Counted from the first letter of the stretch, positions 1-9,154 are shown. The stretch: DNA of 64,000 nt from Herbaspirillum sp. RV1423 (GCF_000577615.1 NZ_CBXX010000021.1:1-64000), one strand, 5' to 3'. Numbers and translations: made by a program. The notes: generated from the letters alone by a model not told the origin.

Positions 1-138
1 CGATGTACTCACGCCGGACAAATAATGCAAAAAAAGGGGACACCTCATGCAATACCGAATCGCCAACCTGGGCTCGTTGATCGCCATGTTGCTTGCACTG
101 ACCGCGCTCGGCGCCTGCGACCGCTCGGTAGATGAAAA
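1..138 (+). repeat. Direct repeat, copy 1 (138 bp)
   Basis: Bases 1-138 are identical to bases 269-406; the match ends at 138/406 just after a shared GATGAAAA. The repeat carries the ribosome-binding region and first 30 codons of the downstream lipoprotein gene. The left end may extend beyond the window, so the full repeat length is unknown. It looks like a short tandem duplication of about 268 bp, but an assembly error gives the same picture. Confidence 0.9.
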
Positions 139-220
139 CCGGCTTGTTTTCCTGCGAAATCTGCGTCGCGGTGCGGTAAAAACAATACGTCGCCGCCTGG
201 CGACATGCATTCCCGGATAA
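47..220 (+). pseudogene. Truncated copy of lipoprotein gene
   Basis: An ATG at 47 opens a frame identical over its first 30 codons to the intact lipoprotein gene at 315, including the signal peptide and lipobox (LGA/C, Cys24). After the end of the repeat at 138 the sequence diverges and the frame stops at 218-220, giving a 57-residue product with an unrelated, arginine-rich tail. It could still be translated and lipidated, but it lacks the mature domain, so a broken duplicate is the most economical reading. Confidence 0.6.
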
Positions 221-268
221 GATCGCGTATGCTTGACATGGAGCAACATCGCCTTGAAGCAAAATTGG

Positions 269-406
269 CGATGTACTCACGCCGGACAAATAATGCAAAA
301 AAAGGGGACACCTCATGCAATACCGAATCGCCAACCTGGGCTCGTTGATCGCCATGTTGCTTGCACTGACCGCGCTCGGCGCCTGCGACCGCTCGGTAGA
401 TGAAAA
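269..406 (+). repeat. Direct repeat, copy 2 (138 bp)
   Basis: Second copy of the repeat at 1-138, offset by exactly 268 bases. Here the sequence continues into the complete lipoprotein gene. The intervening 139-268 is the natural upstream region of the intact gene, so any promoter probably lies there. Confidence 0.9.
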
Positions 407-902
407 ACTGGCGGCGCAGGCCGCCGCCGAAAAATCGCTGGCCATCTCGCCGACGCTGTTTTCGACCAAATTCAACCGCACCGTGCGCGACGTGCTCGAC
501 GACCGCAAGGATGAAAATGCGGCACACATGGCGCCGTTGTATGTGATCGACGTCACGCAATTGCATAAAGACGGCGAGAAGCACATCTTCCAGACACAGG
601 TCGGTCCGGCACAGACTTCCATCATGGGCACCCTGGCCAAGAACGGCGACCTCAAAACAATCGGCGTCTTGCTGACCAGCCGCACGGAAGGCGCGCGCGA
701 GGAATTCTACCTCTGCGCCGAGACCGCCAGCCGCATCGTCACCGATGGCGACAAGAAGAAATTGCCCGACCTGATCAGACGCCTGACCAGCAACGCGCTC
801 AATAATCCCGGCCAGCGCATGACAGCGGCGGTCGGCGAGAAACTGCTGTCGGCGGAAGTCATCCAGCAAGGCCTGATGTTCCAGATCGAACAGCAGCAAT
901 AA
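315..902 (+). CDS. Putative lipoprotein of unknown function
   Basis: This encodes a 195-residue protein whose family I do not recognise. The N-terminus is a lipoprotein signal: positive MQYR, a hydrophobic stretch (about residues 8-22) and a lipobox ending LGAC with Cys24 as the lipidated residue, so the product should be membrane-anchored and face the periplasm. The mature part is charged, with no obvious repeats or further membrane segments. The start is ATG with AGGGGACA upstream. Its first 30 codons and leader are duplicated at 1-138. It is convergent with the PhzF-family gene (stops 902 and 918), so the two are not cotranscribed. Confidence 0.8.
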   Translation: MQYRIANLGSLIAMLLALTALGACDRSVDEKLAAQAAAEKSLAISPTLFSTKFNRTVRDVLDDRKDENAAHMAPLYVIDVTQLHKDGEKHIFQTQVGPAQTSIMGTLAKNGDLKTIGVLLTSRTEGAREEFYLCAETASRIVTDGDKKKLPDLIRRLTSNALNNPGQRMTAAVGEKLLSAEVIQQGLMFQIEQQQ

Positions 903-917
903 GTTGCAACAATAAGC

Positions 918-1796
918 TCAGACATCCAGCCTGATGAGCCGCATCGCCCTGGCCCTGCCCCCTGCCATCAGGTGGCGGATGCCGCCGTCGTCGACAGTCA
1001 GCCTGACCTTGATGACGCTGGGTGAAGGCGGCTGCATCAGATAGCCCTGCTCGATGAAGAGTTCGCGGTCGCGCACGCCGGCGTGATCGTGCAGATAGCA
1101 GGCCAGCGGACCTGCCGCCGTTCCGGTCGCGGACTCCTCCGCAATGCCGAAGCGCGGCGCAAACATACGCACGCCGGCATGCCGCCCGCTCACCGCGGTC
1201 ATATCCGAAAACACGTAATAGCCGATCACGTCCAGTTCATTGCTGAGCGCCTCGATCAACCTGAAATCCGGCCGCAACATGGAAACCGCCTGCTCATCGG
1301 GCAACGCCAGGACAAGGAACGCGTTGCCGGTATTGACCACGGCAGGTGCAAATCTCGCGTGAAACCGTTGCGGCATGATGCCGAGCGACGCCGCGATACG
1401 CGCAGTCAATTCCGAATCGACCGCAATCGTGCGGTATTGCGGCGCGCGCTGCTCCATGAACACCAGGTCGCCATCGATCAGGATACCGCGGTTGCCGTCG
1501 ATGGTTTCCTTCGACAGCTTGCCTGCATTGACCATGCCCAGCTTGTGCAGCAGTGAAAAAGTGGCGATCGTCGCGTGGCCGCAGTGCGGAATCTGCCGCG
1601 TGGGCGTAAAGAACTCGAGTTTGACGGTTGCACTCTGCGAGGCGGAAACGAAGGCTGTTTCCGACAGGCCGAGCTGACGGGCGATGTGGAGTTTCTGGCC
1701 CGTCGTCAGGGCATCGGCATCGAGGACGACACCGGCAGGATTGCCGCCGGCAGCGCCGTCGATGAAGGCGTTAACGATCTGTGCGTCGACCTGCAA
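918..1796 (-). CDS. PhzF family isomerase/epimerase-like protein
   Basis: The 292-residue product matches the PhzF fold family, whose best known member isomerises trans-2,3-dihydro-3-hydroxyanthranilate in phenazine synthesis; most family members have no known substrate. Diagnostic pieces are GNPAGVVLD near residues 18-26, the SETAFV motif with the likely catalytic Glu46, the HCGHATIA block (71-78) and ESATGTAAGPLA (221-232). Length fits the family (about 260-300). The start appears to be TTG at 1796 with a GGGGA about eight bases upstream; no in-frame ATG fits better. No other phenazine genes are nearby, so phenazine synthesis should not be inferred. Confidence 0.85.
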   Translation of the reverse strand: MQVDAQIVNAFIDGAAGGNPAGVVLDADALTTGQKLHIARQLGLSETAFVSASQSATVKLEFFTPTRQIPHCGHATIATFSLLHKLGMVNAGKLSKETIDGNRGILIDGDLVFMEQRAPQYRTIAVDSELTARIAASLGIMPQRFHARFAPAVVNTGNAFLVLALPDEQAVSMLRPDFRLIEALSNELDVIGYYVFSDMTAVSGRHAGVRMFAPRFGIAEESATGTAAGPLACYLHDHAGVRDRELFIEQGYLMQPPSPSVIKVRLTVDDGGIRHLMAGGRARAMRLIRLDV

Positions 1797-1999
1797 GATG
1801 GATTCCCCGGAATATTTGTGCTTCAGGGGATTCTAGCGCAACACGGCGGCAGAAAGCACACCGTCGATCCATTGCTCAGGCGCATCTTTTAATGGCGCCG
1901 GCCCGCGCGGTACGCAAGTCCGGGGCGACGGAACGCGCATTCATCGATGAACGCACGCTCCGCAGATCATTTCCGCATGATCGAATACGGATTGATTTC

Positions 2000-2212
2000 T
2001 TATGCTGACGTATCGATGAACCTGCCGACGGCTTTCAAGCCGTCGACGACATCGTCCGCAGCCGTGGTCGCTGCCGACTTGACCGTATCGACAGTAGCGT
2101 CGACGGCATCGCTGATCTCGCTGCCGGCTTTGGCGACGGCATTCTTGACCGGCATGTAGACATTGTCGTACAGCGCATTGGTGTAAGAAGAACTGACGGA
2201 TGAAACGCTCAT
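2000..2212 (-). CDS. Small hypothetical protein (70 aa)
   Basis: A 70-residue product with ATG at 2212 and a good GGGAG about eight bases upstream. It is rich in Ala, Val, Asp and Ser (repeated VD/DAV/AAD patterns around residues 30-60) and has a predicted amphipathic helical character but no hydrophobic membrane segment. I recognise no family. It stands alone between the PhzF-family gene and another small protein gene on the same strand. The ribosome-binding site and composition favour a real gene over a chance frame. Confidence 0.55.
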   Translation of the reverse strand: MSVSSVSSSYTNALYDNVYMPVKNAVAKAGSEISDAVDATVDTVKSAATTAADDVVDGLKAVGRFIDTSA

Positions 2213-2420
2213 GGCATGCTCCCGAAAAATGTTGAGGGTGTACTGACTCCATCATAGCCACTCATCCGGCCGGCAAGAACATGCGCAGCCGCCATTTCAG
2301 GTAAAACCGGTTAAAGATTTGTAAAGTCGCTCCAGTCAGGGTAATGCTGTTCAGTCAAGCCTGCTTTCCCAGCCATCGCCCAAGCGAACACTGGGCCCCA
2401 TTGTAGTGACGACGTCCGAT

Positions 2421-2456
2421 ACGACGTTGGGTCCTGATTTTCGTCAGGACGACGGT
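2421..2456. repeat. Palindromic repeat related to the 56474-56548 element
   Basis: Contains the hairpin GTCCTGA/TCAGGAC (2431-2437 and 2444-2450). The flanks, ACGAC before and TTGGGTCCT into the stem, then AGGACGACGGT after it, match the reverse complement of the element at 56471-56503 (ACGACACTGGGTCCT and AGGACGACGGT); only the loop region differs. No T-run follows on either strand, so it does not look like an intrinsic terminator. Confidence 0.5.
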
Positions 2457-2489
2457 TGTTCGACCTGGCTCTTTTGCCTCAGCGCTGCA

Positions 2490-3161
2490 TCAGCGCCCTT
2501 TGGCGACCTGTTCCCGGTTGAGCGTGGGCAAGCTCTTCTTGTTGTGGTAGTCAGTCGCGACGTTGGTGAGGTTGTAACGCGTGTACGCCTTCATCAGATC
2601 GTCCGTGAAATCCGCTTCGCCCTTGATCAGGCGCCATGCGCCGCGCGCGTCCTGTTCTTCGACGTAGGTGCCGATGCCGTCATAGACGACGCTGACGGCG
2701 CGCGGTTTTTCATTTTCCCGGAACTCGACCAGGAAGCCCTTCATGTCGTAACCGCCCTTGCCCTGCATGAAGGAATCGATCGCCGATTCCATCGCAGCGT
2801 CACGCTCGGTGAGCGCCTTGGTGTGCGCCTGCGTCAGCAATTCGCTCACGCCGGGATTGTCCTGGATCAGCATGTCGAACTTGCCGCTGCGGTCGTCGCC
2901 TTCTTCCAGCACGTATTTTTTCTTGGCGGGCAGGATGCGCAGCTTGGGCGGCACGTTGATGCCGTAGCGGCCAATCAGTCCGCCCAGCGCCATCGTCAGC
3001 GCCGGACTGACATCGGCCTTGGCGGCACCGCTCAGGCCGTCGACGCTGCCGCGCGTGGCCATCATCTGGGCAAACCCGATGTCGTCATTCTTGGCATACG
3101 CCTTGGCTGCCGTCGGGGATGCCGTATTGTTGACGAAAAATTGATTATTGATGCTGTCCAT
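2490..3161 (-). CDS. Hypothetical protein (223 aa)
   Basis: The product is 223 residues with no family that I can name. It starts with ATG at 3161 preceded by GGAGAG at a normal distance. There is no signal peptide or membrane segment; the N-terminus is polar (MDSINNQFFVNN) and the middle is rich in Ala, Lys and Asp, so a soluble protein is expected. Codon use is like neighbouring chromosomal genes. It is monocistronic or at most loosely linked to the small gene at 2000-2212 (277-bp gap on the same strand). The divergent neighbour is the efflux operon starting at 3557. Confidence 0.65.
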   Translation of the reverse strand: MDSINNQFFVNNTASPTAAKAYAKNDDIGFAQMMATRGSVDGLSGAAKADVSPALTMALGGLIGRYGINVPPKLRILPAKKKYVLEEGDDRSGKFDMLIQDNPGVSELLTQAHTKALTERDAAMESAIDSFMQGKGGYDMKGFLVEFRENEKPRAVSVVYDGIGTYVEEQDARGAWRLIKGEADFTDDLMKAYTRYNLTNVATDYHNKKSLPTLNREQVAKGR

Positions 3162-3556
3162 TGACGCTCTCCTACGGATTGCCGCGACCGATGCTGCGCC
3201 TGACTGTCTGTAAGTTGCAAAATTGGCGAATCTGCCTTAATTCCCTATTGTAAGAGTCTTTTGGCTGTTTGTGCGCCTGCGTTTCATTCCCGCGATTCTG
3301 CCATTCGTCGCAAACCGGCATGCGTCGAACACCGAGGTCTTTACCATGCTTTACACGATCCTGAAACGGAATTCTTGACGACATGGCTGTTGCCACTTAC
3401 ATTGCTGACTCTCTGGTAATTTACCGGCGGCGCCGCTGCTTGGCCATGCCTGCTCCGTCTCCACAAGAATTCCGGGAAACCAGCCTCAACGCTGCATCGG
3501 CGACTTCCTCAACAATTGGACCGCTTTACACCTGAACGGCCTGCTGACCAACCCTG
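3162..3556. other. Divergent intergenic region, 395 bp
   Basis: This separates the hypothetical gene on the minus strand from the efflux operon on the plus strand and should hold both promoters. I see an imperfect TTGCAA...TTAATT pair (16-base spacing, from about 3216) and a short palindrome GGTAA-T-TTACC at 3415-3425, but neither is strong enough to call. Small frames in the gap lack ribosome-binding sites. Confidence 0.4.
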
Positions 3557-4714
3557 ATGACTCTTTCCTTCTTCAAACGCCGCTCAGTTCTCCTCATAGT
3601 AGTGGTCGTGATCGTCCTGGTTGCTTTCATGGCAACCCGCAAACGCCCCGCCGCGCCAGCCGCTGTGGTCGAAAAGCCGGCCCAGGCGCTGGAATTCCTG
3701 CCCGGCGACATTGCCGTGACCGGCGTCGAATCGCTGCGCCAGGTGTTGCCGCTGTCGGGCGCCCTGCGCGCGCTGAACCAGGTCTCGGTCAAGGCCAAGG
3801 TCGGCGGCGAAGTCAGGGAAGTGCTGGTGCGCGCCGGCGAAGCGGTCAGCGCCGGGCAGGTCCTGATCCGCATGGACACCAGCGAATACCAGGCCAAGGT
3901 GGAACAGGCCAAGGGCGCACTGGTGGCTTCGCGCGGCCAGCTCGATATCGCCACCAAAGCGCGCGACAACAACCTGGCGCTGCTGGATAAAGGCTTCATC
4001 TCGCGCAATGCCTTCGATAATGCCGCCAGCCAGTTCGACATCGCCAAGGCCAACGTCGACACCGCGCGCGGCGCGCTGGATGTGGCGCAAAAAGCCTTGG
4101 ACGACACCGTCATCAAGGCGCCCATCAGCGGCATGATCAGCAGCCGCACCATCGAGCCGGGAGAAAAGATCGCCATCGACAACAAATTGCTGGAAGTGGT
4201 CGACCTGCGCCAGATGGAACTGGAGGCGCCGGTGCCGACCGCCGACATTCTCAAGGTGCAACTGGGCCAGGAAGTGCTGGTGCGGGTGGAAGGCCTGCCG
4301 GACGCCGTCTCCGGCAAGGTGGTGCGCATCAATCCGGCCACGCAGTCGGGTTCGCGCTCGATCATGGTCTATGTGCGCATCGACAATCCGCAAGGTCTGC
4401 TGCGCGCGGGCATGTTCGCCGACGCCAGCCTGACGCTGGACAAGCGCGACAACGTGCTGACCGTGCCGCAGACTGCGATCCGCAACGACGGCGACAAGAG
4501 CTACGTGTATGCGATTGAAAACGGCAAGCTGGCCCGGCGCGACGTCGCGCCCGGTCTGCATGGCATCGACAGCAAGGGCAACGCGGTGGAAATCAGCAGC
4601 GGCCTGCAAAGCGGCGCGCGCATCGTCAAGGCCAATCTCGGCAACCTGAACAGCGGCACGCCGGTACGGATTGTGCAGGCCGACAGCGTGCCTGCGCCAG
4701 CGGCGAAGGAATAA
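3557..4714 (+). CDS. RND efflux membrane fusion protein (HlyD/AcrA family)
   Basis: The 385-residue periplasmic adaptor would link the inner-membrane RND pump encoded next to an outer-membrane channel. Residues about 10-26 form an uncleaved membrane anchor (valine-rich, no lipobox). Then come the barrel-sandwich half motif (VKAKVGGEVREVLVRAGEAVSAGQVL), an alpha-hairpin rich in Ala/Gln (about 110-175), the second lipoyl half (VIKAPISGMISSRTIEPGEKI) and beta-barrel and membrane-proximal regions. ATG at 3557. The pump gene starts four bases after the stop, so the two are cotranscribed. No regulator gene is adjacent. Confidence 0.9.
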   Translation: MTLSFFKRRSVLLIVVVVIVLVAFMATRKRPAAPAAVVEKPAQALEFLPGDIAVTGVESLRQVLPLSGALRALNQVSVKAKVGGEVREVLVRAGEAVSAGQVLIRMDTSEYQAKVEQAKGALVASRGQLDIATKARDNNLALLDKGFISRNAFDNAASQFDIAKANVDTARGALDVAQKALDDTVIKAPISGMISSRTIEPGEKIAIDNKLLEVVDLRQMELEAPVPTADILKVQLGQEVLVRVEGLPDAVSGKVVRINPATQSGSRSIMVYVRIDNPQGLLRAGMFADASLTLDKRDNVLTVPQTAIRNDGDKSYVYAIENGKLARRDVAPGLHGIDSKGNAVEISSGLQSGARIVKANLGNLNSGTPVRIVQADSVPAPAAKE

Positions 4715-4718
4715 GCGC

Positions 4719-7700
4719 ATGTGGTTCACCCGCATCAGTATCGGCAACCCCGTATTCGCCACCATGATGATGATGGCGTTCGTGGTGCTGGGCCTGTTCT
4801 CTTACCAGCGCCTGCGGGTCGACCAGTTCCCCGACATCACTTTTCCGGTGGTGGTGGTCCAGACCACCTATCCCGGCGCTTCGCCCGAGAATGTCGAGTC
4901 CGACGTCACGCGCAAGATCGAAGAATCGGTCAACACCATCAACGGCATCAACAGCCTGACATCGCATTCGTATGAAGGCCTGTCGGTAGTGATTGTCGAA
5001 TTCGACCTCACCGTCGATCCGGCGCAGGGCGCGCAGGACGTACGCGAAAAAGTCGCGCTGGTGAAATCGGCCTTCCGCAAGGAAGTAGACGAGCCGCGCA
5101 TCACGCGCTTCGATCCGGCCGACCAGCCGATCTTTTCGATCTCGGTCACCAACGATCCGAATGCGTCCCATGCCTCCAATATTCGACCGCGCACCCTGCG
5201 CGAGCTGACCACGATTTCCGACCAGGTCATCAAGAAGCGGCTGGAAAACGTGCGCGGCGTCGGGTCGGTGACGCTGGTCGGCGGCGTCAAGCGCCAGGTC
5301 AATATCTACGTCAAGCCGAACGAAATGGAAGCGCTCGGCATCGGCGTCGACCAGGTCATCAACGCGGTGAAGAACGAGAACCAGGAATTGCCGACCGGGG
5401 CGATCCGCATGGCCGATGCCGAAAAGGTCGTGCAGGTGCAGGGCCGCGTCAAGAATCCCGAAGACTTCAAACGCATCATCGTAGCGCGGCGCGGTAGTCA
5501 GCCGGTGACGCTGGAGCAGATCGCCACCGTGGTCGACGGCCAGGAAGAGCAGGAGACGCTGGCGCTTTACAACGGCCAGCGCACGCTCGCGCTGGACATC
5601 CTCAAAGCGCAAGGCCAGAACACCATCGACGTCGCCGACGGCCTCAGGCAGGCCATCAAGGAAATGGAGCCGAACCTGCAGAAGCTCTATCCGGGCGTGC
5701 GCCTGCAGGTGATCAAGGACAGCTCGCGCCAGATTCGCACCGGCGTCGAGAACGTGCGCCGCACGCTGATAGAGGGCGCGCTGCTGACGGTGCTGATCGT
5801 GTTCCTGTTCCTCAATTCGTGGCGTTCGACGGTGATCACCGGCCTGACCTTGCCGGTGGCGCTGATCGGCACTTTCCTGTTCATGTACATGTTCGGCTTC
5901 ACGATCAACATGATCACGCTGATGGCGCTGTCGCTGTGCGTGGGGTTGCTGATCGACGATGCCATCGTGGTGCGCGAAAACATCGTGCGCCATGCCGGCA
6001 TGAAGGTGCACGGCAAGTTCAAGACGCACAAGGCGGCGGCGCTGGAAGGCACGGCGGAAATCGGCCTGGCGGTGCTGGCGACGACCTTCTCGATTGTGGC
6101 GGTGTTCCTGCCGGTGGGCTTCATGGGCGGTATCATCGGACGCTTTTTCCACCAGTTTGGCGTGACGGTGACGGCGGCGGTGCTGATTTCGATGTTCGTA
6201 TCGTTTACGCTGGACCCGATGCTGTCGTCGATCTGGCCCGATCCCGATATCCACGGCGAGAAGAACAAGCGCGGCTGGTATGCGCGCACCATCGGCCGCG
6301 TGCTCGACCAGTTCGAACGCCTGGTGCAATGGTTGTCGGCGAGCTACCAGAAACTGCTGACATGGTCGCTGCGGCATCGCGTGCTGACGCTGGTGCTGGC
6401 TTTGCTCAGCTTCGTTGCCGGCCTGGCCTTGCCGGCCAGCGGACTGATCGGTTCCGAGTTCGTGCCGCAGGCCGACTATTCGGAGACCGGCGTGACGTTC
6501 TATACCCCGGTCGGTTCGTCGCTGGATCTGACCGAATCCAAGGTGCATCAGGTTGAAACCATACTGCGCCGGTTCCCCGAAGTGGTCGACACCTACAGCA
6601 CGGTCAACACCGGCAACGCGCAGGGCAAGAACTACGCCACCGTGTTCATCCGCCTGAAGCCGCGCAATCAACGGCAACTGAGCGCCTCGCAACTGGCGCC
6701 TCTGCTGCGCACGCGCCTGACCCAGGTCGCCGGCGTCACGGTGACGCATATCGGTTCGCTCGACGGCGTCGGCGGCGACAGCAAGCAAGTGCGGTTCAGT
6801 CTGCTGGGTCCCGATCTGAATCAACTGGCGCGGCTGTCGGATGAAGTGCAGGAAAAACTGCGCGCAATCCCCGGCGTGGTCGATCTGGACTCCAGCCTGA
6901 AAGCCCAGAAGCCAACCATTTCCGTCGAACCCAGGCGCGACATCGGTTCCGACCTCGGCGTGGGCGTGGCGGAGATCGGCAACGCGTTGCGGCCTTTGCT
7001 GGCAGGCGAAGCCGCCAGCAGTTGGCGCGCGCCAGACGATGAAAATTACGACGTCAACGTGCGTCTGGCGCCGACCGACCGCAACACCGTCGACGACCTG
7101 TCGCGCCTGATGCTGGCCAGCACCTTCAGCAATACCGACGGTACGCCGCGCATGGTGCCGCTGCGCCAGGTGGCCGAGATCAGAAACACCGTCGGCGCCA
7201 ATCAGATCAACCGGCGCGACCTCAACCGCGAAGTCGAACTGTCGGCCAACGCCGCCGGTCGCTCGGCCGGCCAGGTCAACGCCGAGATCAAGGTCATGCT
7301 GGACAAGATCAACTGGCCGCCCGGCTACCGCTACCAGATCGGCGGTTCGGCCAAGAGCATGAACGAGTCCTTCGGCTACGCCGTGGGCGCACTGGCGCTG
7401 GCGATCGTGTTCATCTACATGATCCTGGCGTCGCAATTCGCCAGCTTCCTGCAACCGGTGGCAATTATGTCGTCGCTGCCGCTGACGTTGATCGGGGTGT
7501 TCCTGGCGCTGATGTTCTTCCGCTCGACGCTGAATATGTTCTCCATCATCGGTTTCATCATGCTGATGGGGTTGGTGACCAAAAACGCGATCCTGCTGGT
7601 GGACTTTGCCAACCAGGCGCGCAAGGAAGGCATGGAGCGCAGCGCCGCCCTGCTTGAAGCCGCCCATGTGCGGCTGCGTCCGATCCTGATGACCACGCTG

Positions 7701-7922
7701 GCGATGGTGTTCGGCATGGTGCCGCTGGCTTTCGGCATTGCCGAAGGCTCCGAACAACGCGCGCCGATGGGCCAGGCGGTGATCGGCGGCATCATCACGT
7801 CTTCGCTGCTGACCCTGGTGGTGGTGCCGGTAGCCTACACCTACCTCGACGACCTCGGAGCCTGGGTCAAGCGCAAGTGGTTCGGCCGCGGGAAAGACCG
7901 CGAGGAAGAGCATGCGCCCTAA
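4719..7922 (+). CDS. RND family multidrug efflux permease (HAE1-like)
   Basis: The 1067-residue inner-membrane proton/substrate antiporter starts at the ATG at 4719, four bases after the adaptor stop; an upstream in-frame CTG-type start would overlap the adaptor gene and is rejected. It shows the RND layout: TM1 (about 12-30), a large periplasmic loop, the TM2-TM6 block, a second periplasmic loop and a C-terminal TM block. TM4 carries the paired proton-relay aspartates Asp413-Asp414 (LLIDDAIVV), followed by Arg419 where AcrB-type pumps have Val. The C-terminal GLVTKNAILLVDFANQ motif is present. Substrate cannot be read from sequence. The likely channel partner is TolC at 9155. Confidence 0.92.
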   Translation: MWFTRISIGNPVFATMMMMAFVVLGLFSYQRLRVDQFPDITFPVVVVQTTYPGASPENVESDVTRKIEESVNTINGINSLTSHSYEGLSVVIVEFDLTVDPAQGAQDVREKVALVKSAFRKEVDEPRITRFDPADQPIFSISVTNDPNASHASNIRPRTLRELTTISDQVIKKRLENVRGVGSVTLVGGVKRQVNIYVKPNEMEALGIGVDQVINAVKNENQELPTGAIRMADAEKVVQVQGRVKNPEDFKRIIVARRGSQPVTLEQIATVVDGQEEQETLALYNGQRTLALDILKAQGQNTIDVADGLRQAIKEMEPNLQKLYPGVRLQVIKDSSRQIRTGVENVRRTLIEGALLTVLIVFLFLNSWRSTVITGLTLPVALIGTFLFMYMFGFTINMITLMALSLCVGLLIDDAIVVRENIVRHAGMKVHGKFKTHKAAALEGTAEIGLAVLATTFSIVAVFLPVGFMGGIIGRFFHQFGVTVTAAVLISMFVSFTLDPMLSSIWPDPDIHGEKNKRGWYARTIGRVLDQFERLVQWLSASYQKLLTWSLRHRVLTLVLALLSFVAGLALPASGLIGSEFVPQADYSETGVTFYTPVGSSLDLTESKVHQVETILRRFPEVVDTYSTVNTGNAQGKNYATVFIRLKPRNQRQLSASQLAPLLRTRLTQVAGVTVTHIGSLDGVGGDSKQVRFSLLGPDLNQLARLSDEVQEKLRAIPGVVDLDSSLKAQKPTISVEPRRDIGSDLGVGVAEIGNALRPLLAGEAASSWRAPDDENYDVNVRLAPTDRNTVDDLSRLMLASTFSNTDGTPRMVPLRQVAEIRNTVGANQINRRDLNREVELSANAAGRSAGQVNAEIKVMLDKINWPPGYRYQIGGSAKSMNESFGYAVGALALAIVFIYMILASQFASFLQPVAIMSSLPLTLIGVFLALMFFRSTLNMFSIIGFIMLMGLVTKNAILLVDFANQARKEGMERSAALLEAAHVRLRPILMTTLAMVFGMVPLAFGIAEGSEQRAPMGQAVIGGIITSSLLTLVVVPVAYTYLDDLGAWVKRKWFGRGKDREEEHAP

Positions 7923-8009
7923 ACATTTCCCTTTTGCAAGCGCCGCGGCGCTGCCGGCAAGCAAAAAATTCACGACCGCGGCCTCGAAAGCAACACCCTG
8001 CCGCTGCCT

Positions 8010-8033
8010 GGCAAGGTCCGTGTTTGATAAAAT
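8010..8033 (+). promoter_or_regulatory. Possible promoter for pcm operon
   Basis: A TAAAAT hexamer at 8028-8033 lies 32 bases before the pcm start codon, with a poor -35 candidate (CTGCCT-like, from about 8004). It is plausible as an independent promoter because the RND gene ends 143 bases before pcm. Confidence 0.3.
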
Positions 8034-8065
8034 GCTGTTTTTACGTCGCTATTGAGCCTACTGCC

Positions 8066-8713
8066 ATGAATATCGAACAAGCCCGCTTCAACATGATCGA
8101 ACAGCAAATCCGCCCCTGGAATGTGCTGGCCCAGGATGTGCTGGACCTCCTGACCGTGGTCAGGCGCGAGGAATTCGTTCCTGCGGCCTACCGCAGCCTG
8201 GCGTTCTTCGATACCGAAATTCCGCTGCCGGGCGGTGAAAACATGCTGGCCCCGAAGGTGGAAGCCCGCATCCTGCAGGAAGCCAATGTCAAGAAACACG
8301 AGCAGGTGCTGGAAATCGGCGCCGGTTCGGGCTACATGGCCGCGTTGTTGGCATATAAAGGGCGTCATGTGACCACCGTCGAAATCGATCCGGACCTCAA
8401 GGCGCTGGCCGAAAAGAACCTGTCCGGCTACGGCGTGACCAACGTCAGCGTCGAACTGGGCAACGGCGCGCAAGGCTGGCAAGGCGAATACGACGTGATC
8501 GTCATCTCCGGCTCCCTGCCTTTCCTGCCGGACGCCTTCCTGAAGCAGATCAAGGTCGGCGGCCGCATCCTGGCCATCATCGGCGAAGCGCCCGTGATGT
8601 CGCTGCAAGTGATCACCCGCACTTCCGACCAAGTCTACGATACGGTCGACGTCTTCGAACTGCTGGTCAAGCCTTTGCATGCGGCCAGCGAGCATTCCCA
8701 CTTCACTTTTTAG
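8066..8713 (+). CDS. pcm: Protein-L-isoaspartate O-methyltransferase family protein
   Basis: The 215-residue protein resembles cytosolic protein-L-isoaspartate methyltransferases, which use S-adenosylmethionine to start repair of isomerised Asp/Asn residues. Motif I, VLEIGAGSGY, is at residues 81-90, followed by VEIDPD at the end of strand 2 and the conserved N-terminal MIEQQIRPW. Family members in this gene context are shorter than classic Pcm and sometimes lack proven repair activity. The start is ATG at 8066; longer upstream frames run into the RND gene. Close spacing to the rhodanese gene (9 bases) suggests a pcm-rhodanese-tolC transcript. Confidence 0.85.
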   Translation: MNIEQARFNMIEQQIRPWNVLAQDVLDLLTVVRREEFVPAAYRSLAFFDTEIPLPGGENMLAPKVEARILQEANVKKHEQVLEIGAGSGYMAALLAYKGRHVTTVEIDPDLKALAEKNLSGYGVTNVSVELGNGAQGWQGEYDVIVISGSLPFLPDAFLKQIKVGGRILAIIGEAPVMSLQVITRTSDQVYDTVDVFELLVKPLHAASEHSHFTF

Positions 8714-8722
8714 GATATTGGC

Positions 8723-9046
8723 ATGGAGCACATCACCGCACCGGAACTGGCCGCCTGGATTGCCGACCCGGACCGCCCGACACCCTTGCTGCTGGATGTG
8801 CGCGAGCCTTGGGAATTCGAAACCTGCCGCATTGACGTTGCCCAATTGATGCCCATGAACACGATTCCCAGCCGCTTCGCTGAACTGGACGAAGAACAGC
8901 CGGTGGTGTGCATCTGCCACCACGGCGCCCGCAGCATGCAGGTGGCGGCGTTTCTGGAACGCCAGGGGTTCGCCAGGGTGACCAACCTGACCGGCGGCAT
9001 CCATGCCTGGGCTCAGCAGGTCGATGCCTCGATGCCGACGTATTGA
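8723..9046 (+). CDS. Rhodanese-like domain protein
   Basis: A single-domain rhodanese of 107 residues, expected to be cytosolic and to carry a persulfide on its active-site cysteine. The active-site loop is C65-HHGAR-S71, and LLLDVREPWEFE (about 22-33) is the conserved strand-turn near the N-terminus. The usual length for single-domain rhodaneses is about 100-110. The gene lies 9 bases after pcm and about 110 before tolC, a neighbourhood common in beta-proteobacteria. The physiological sulfur acceptor is unknown. Confidence 0.88.
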   Translation: MEHITAPELAAWIADPDRPTPLLLDVREPWEFETCRIDVAQLMPMNTIPSRFAELDEEQPVVCICHHGARSMQVAAFLERQGFARVTNLTGGIHAWAQQVDASMPTY

Positions 9047-9154
9047 CCGTATTCATTCGAAGCCGGACGACTTTCTTGATTTTCCCGGAACTGCAAAGTG
9101 CCTGAGTAGCCCAATACGGCTATTTATCATTTACTCCTCGCGAAAATCCCCCGC

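Noticed and set aside
45..899. 284-codon frame opposite the lipoprotein gene
   Set aside because: Covers both repeat copies in antisense; no ribosome-binding site and shadow-like composition.
918..1796. Phenazine biosynthesis
   Set aside because: Only a PhzF-family protein is present; no other phz genes nearby.
2431..2450. Hairpin considered as terminator of the 223-aa gene
   Set aside because: No T-run on the minus strand; better explained as a repeat related to 56474-56503.
3172..3396. 74-codon frame in the divergent gap
   Set aside because: No ribosome-binding site and unusual composition; overlaps the expected promoter region.
4626..7973. 1115-codon open frame on the minus strand
   Set aside because: Antisense to the RND pump; composition is His/Arg/Gln-rich as expected from the reverse of a GC-rich gene.
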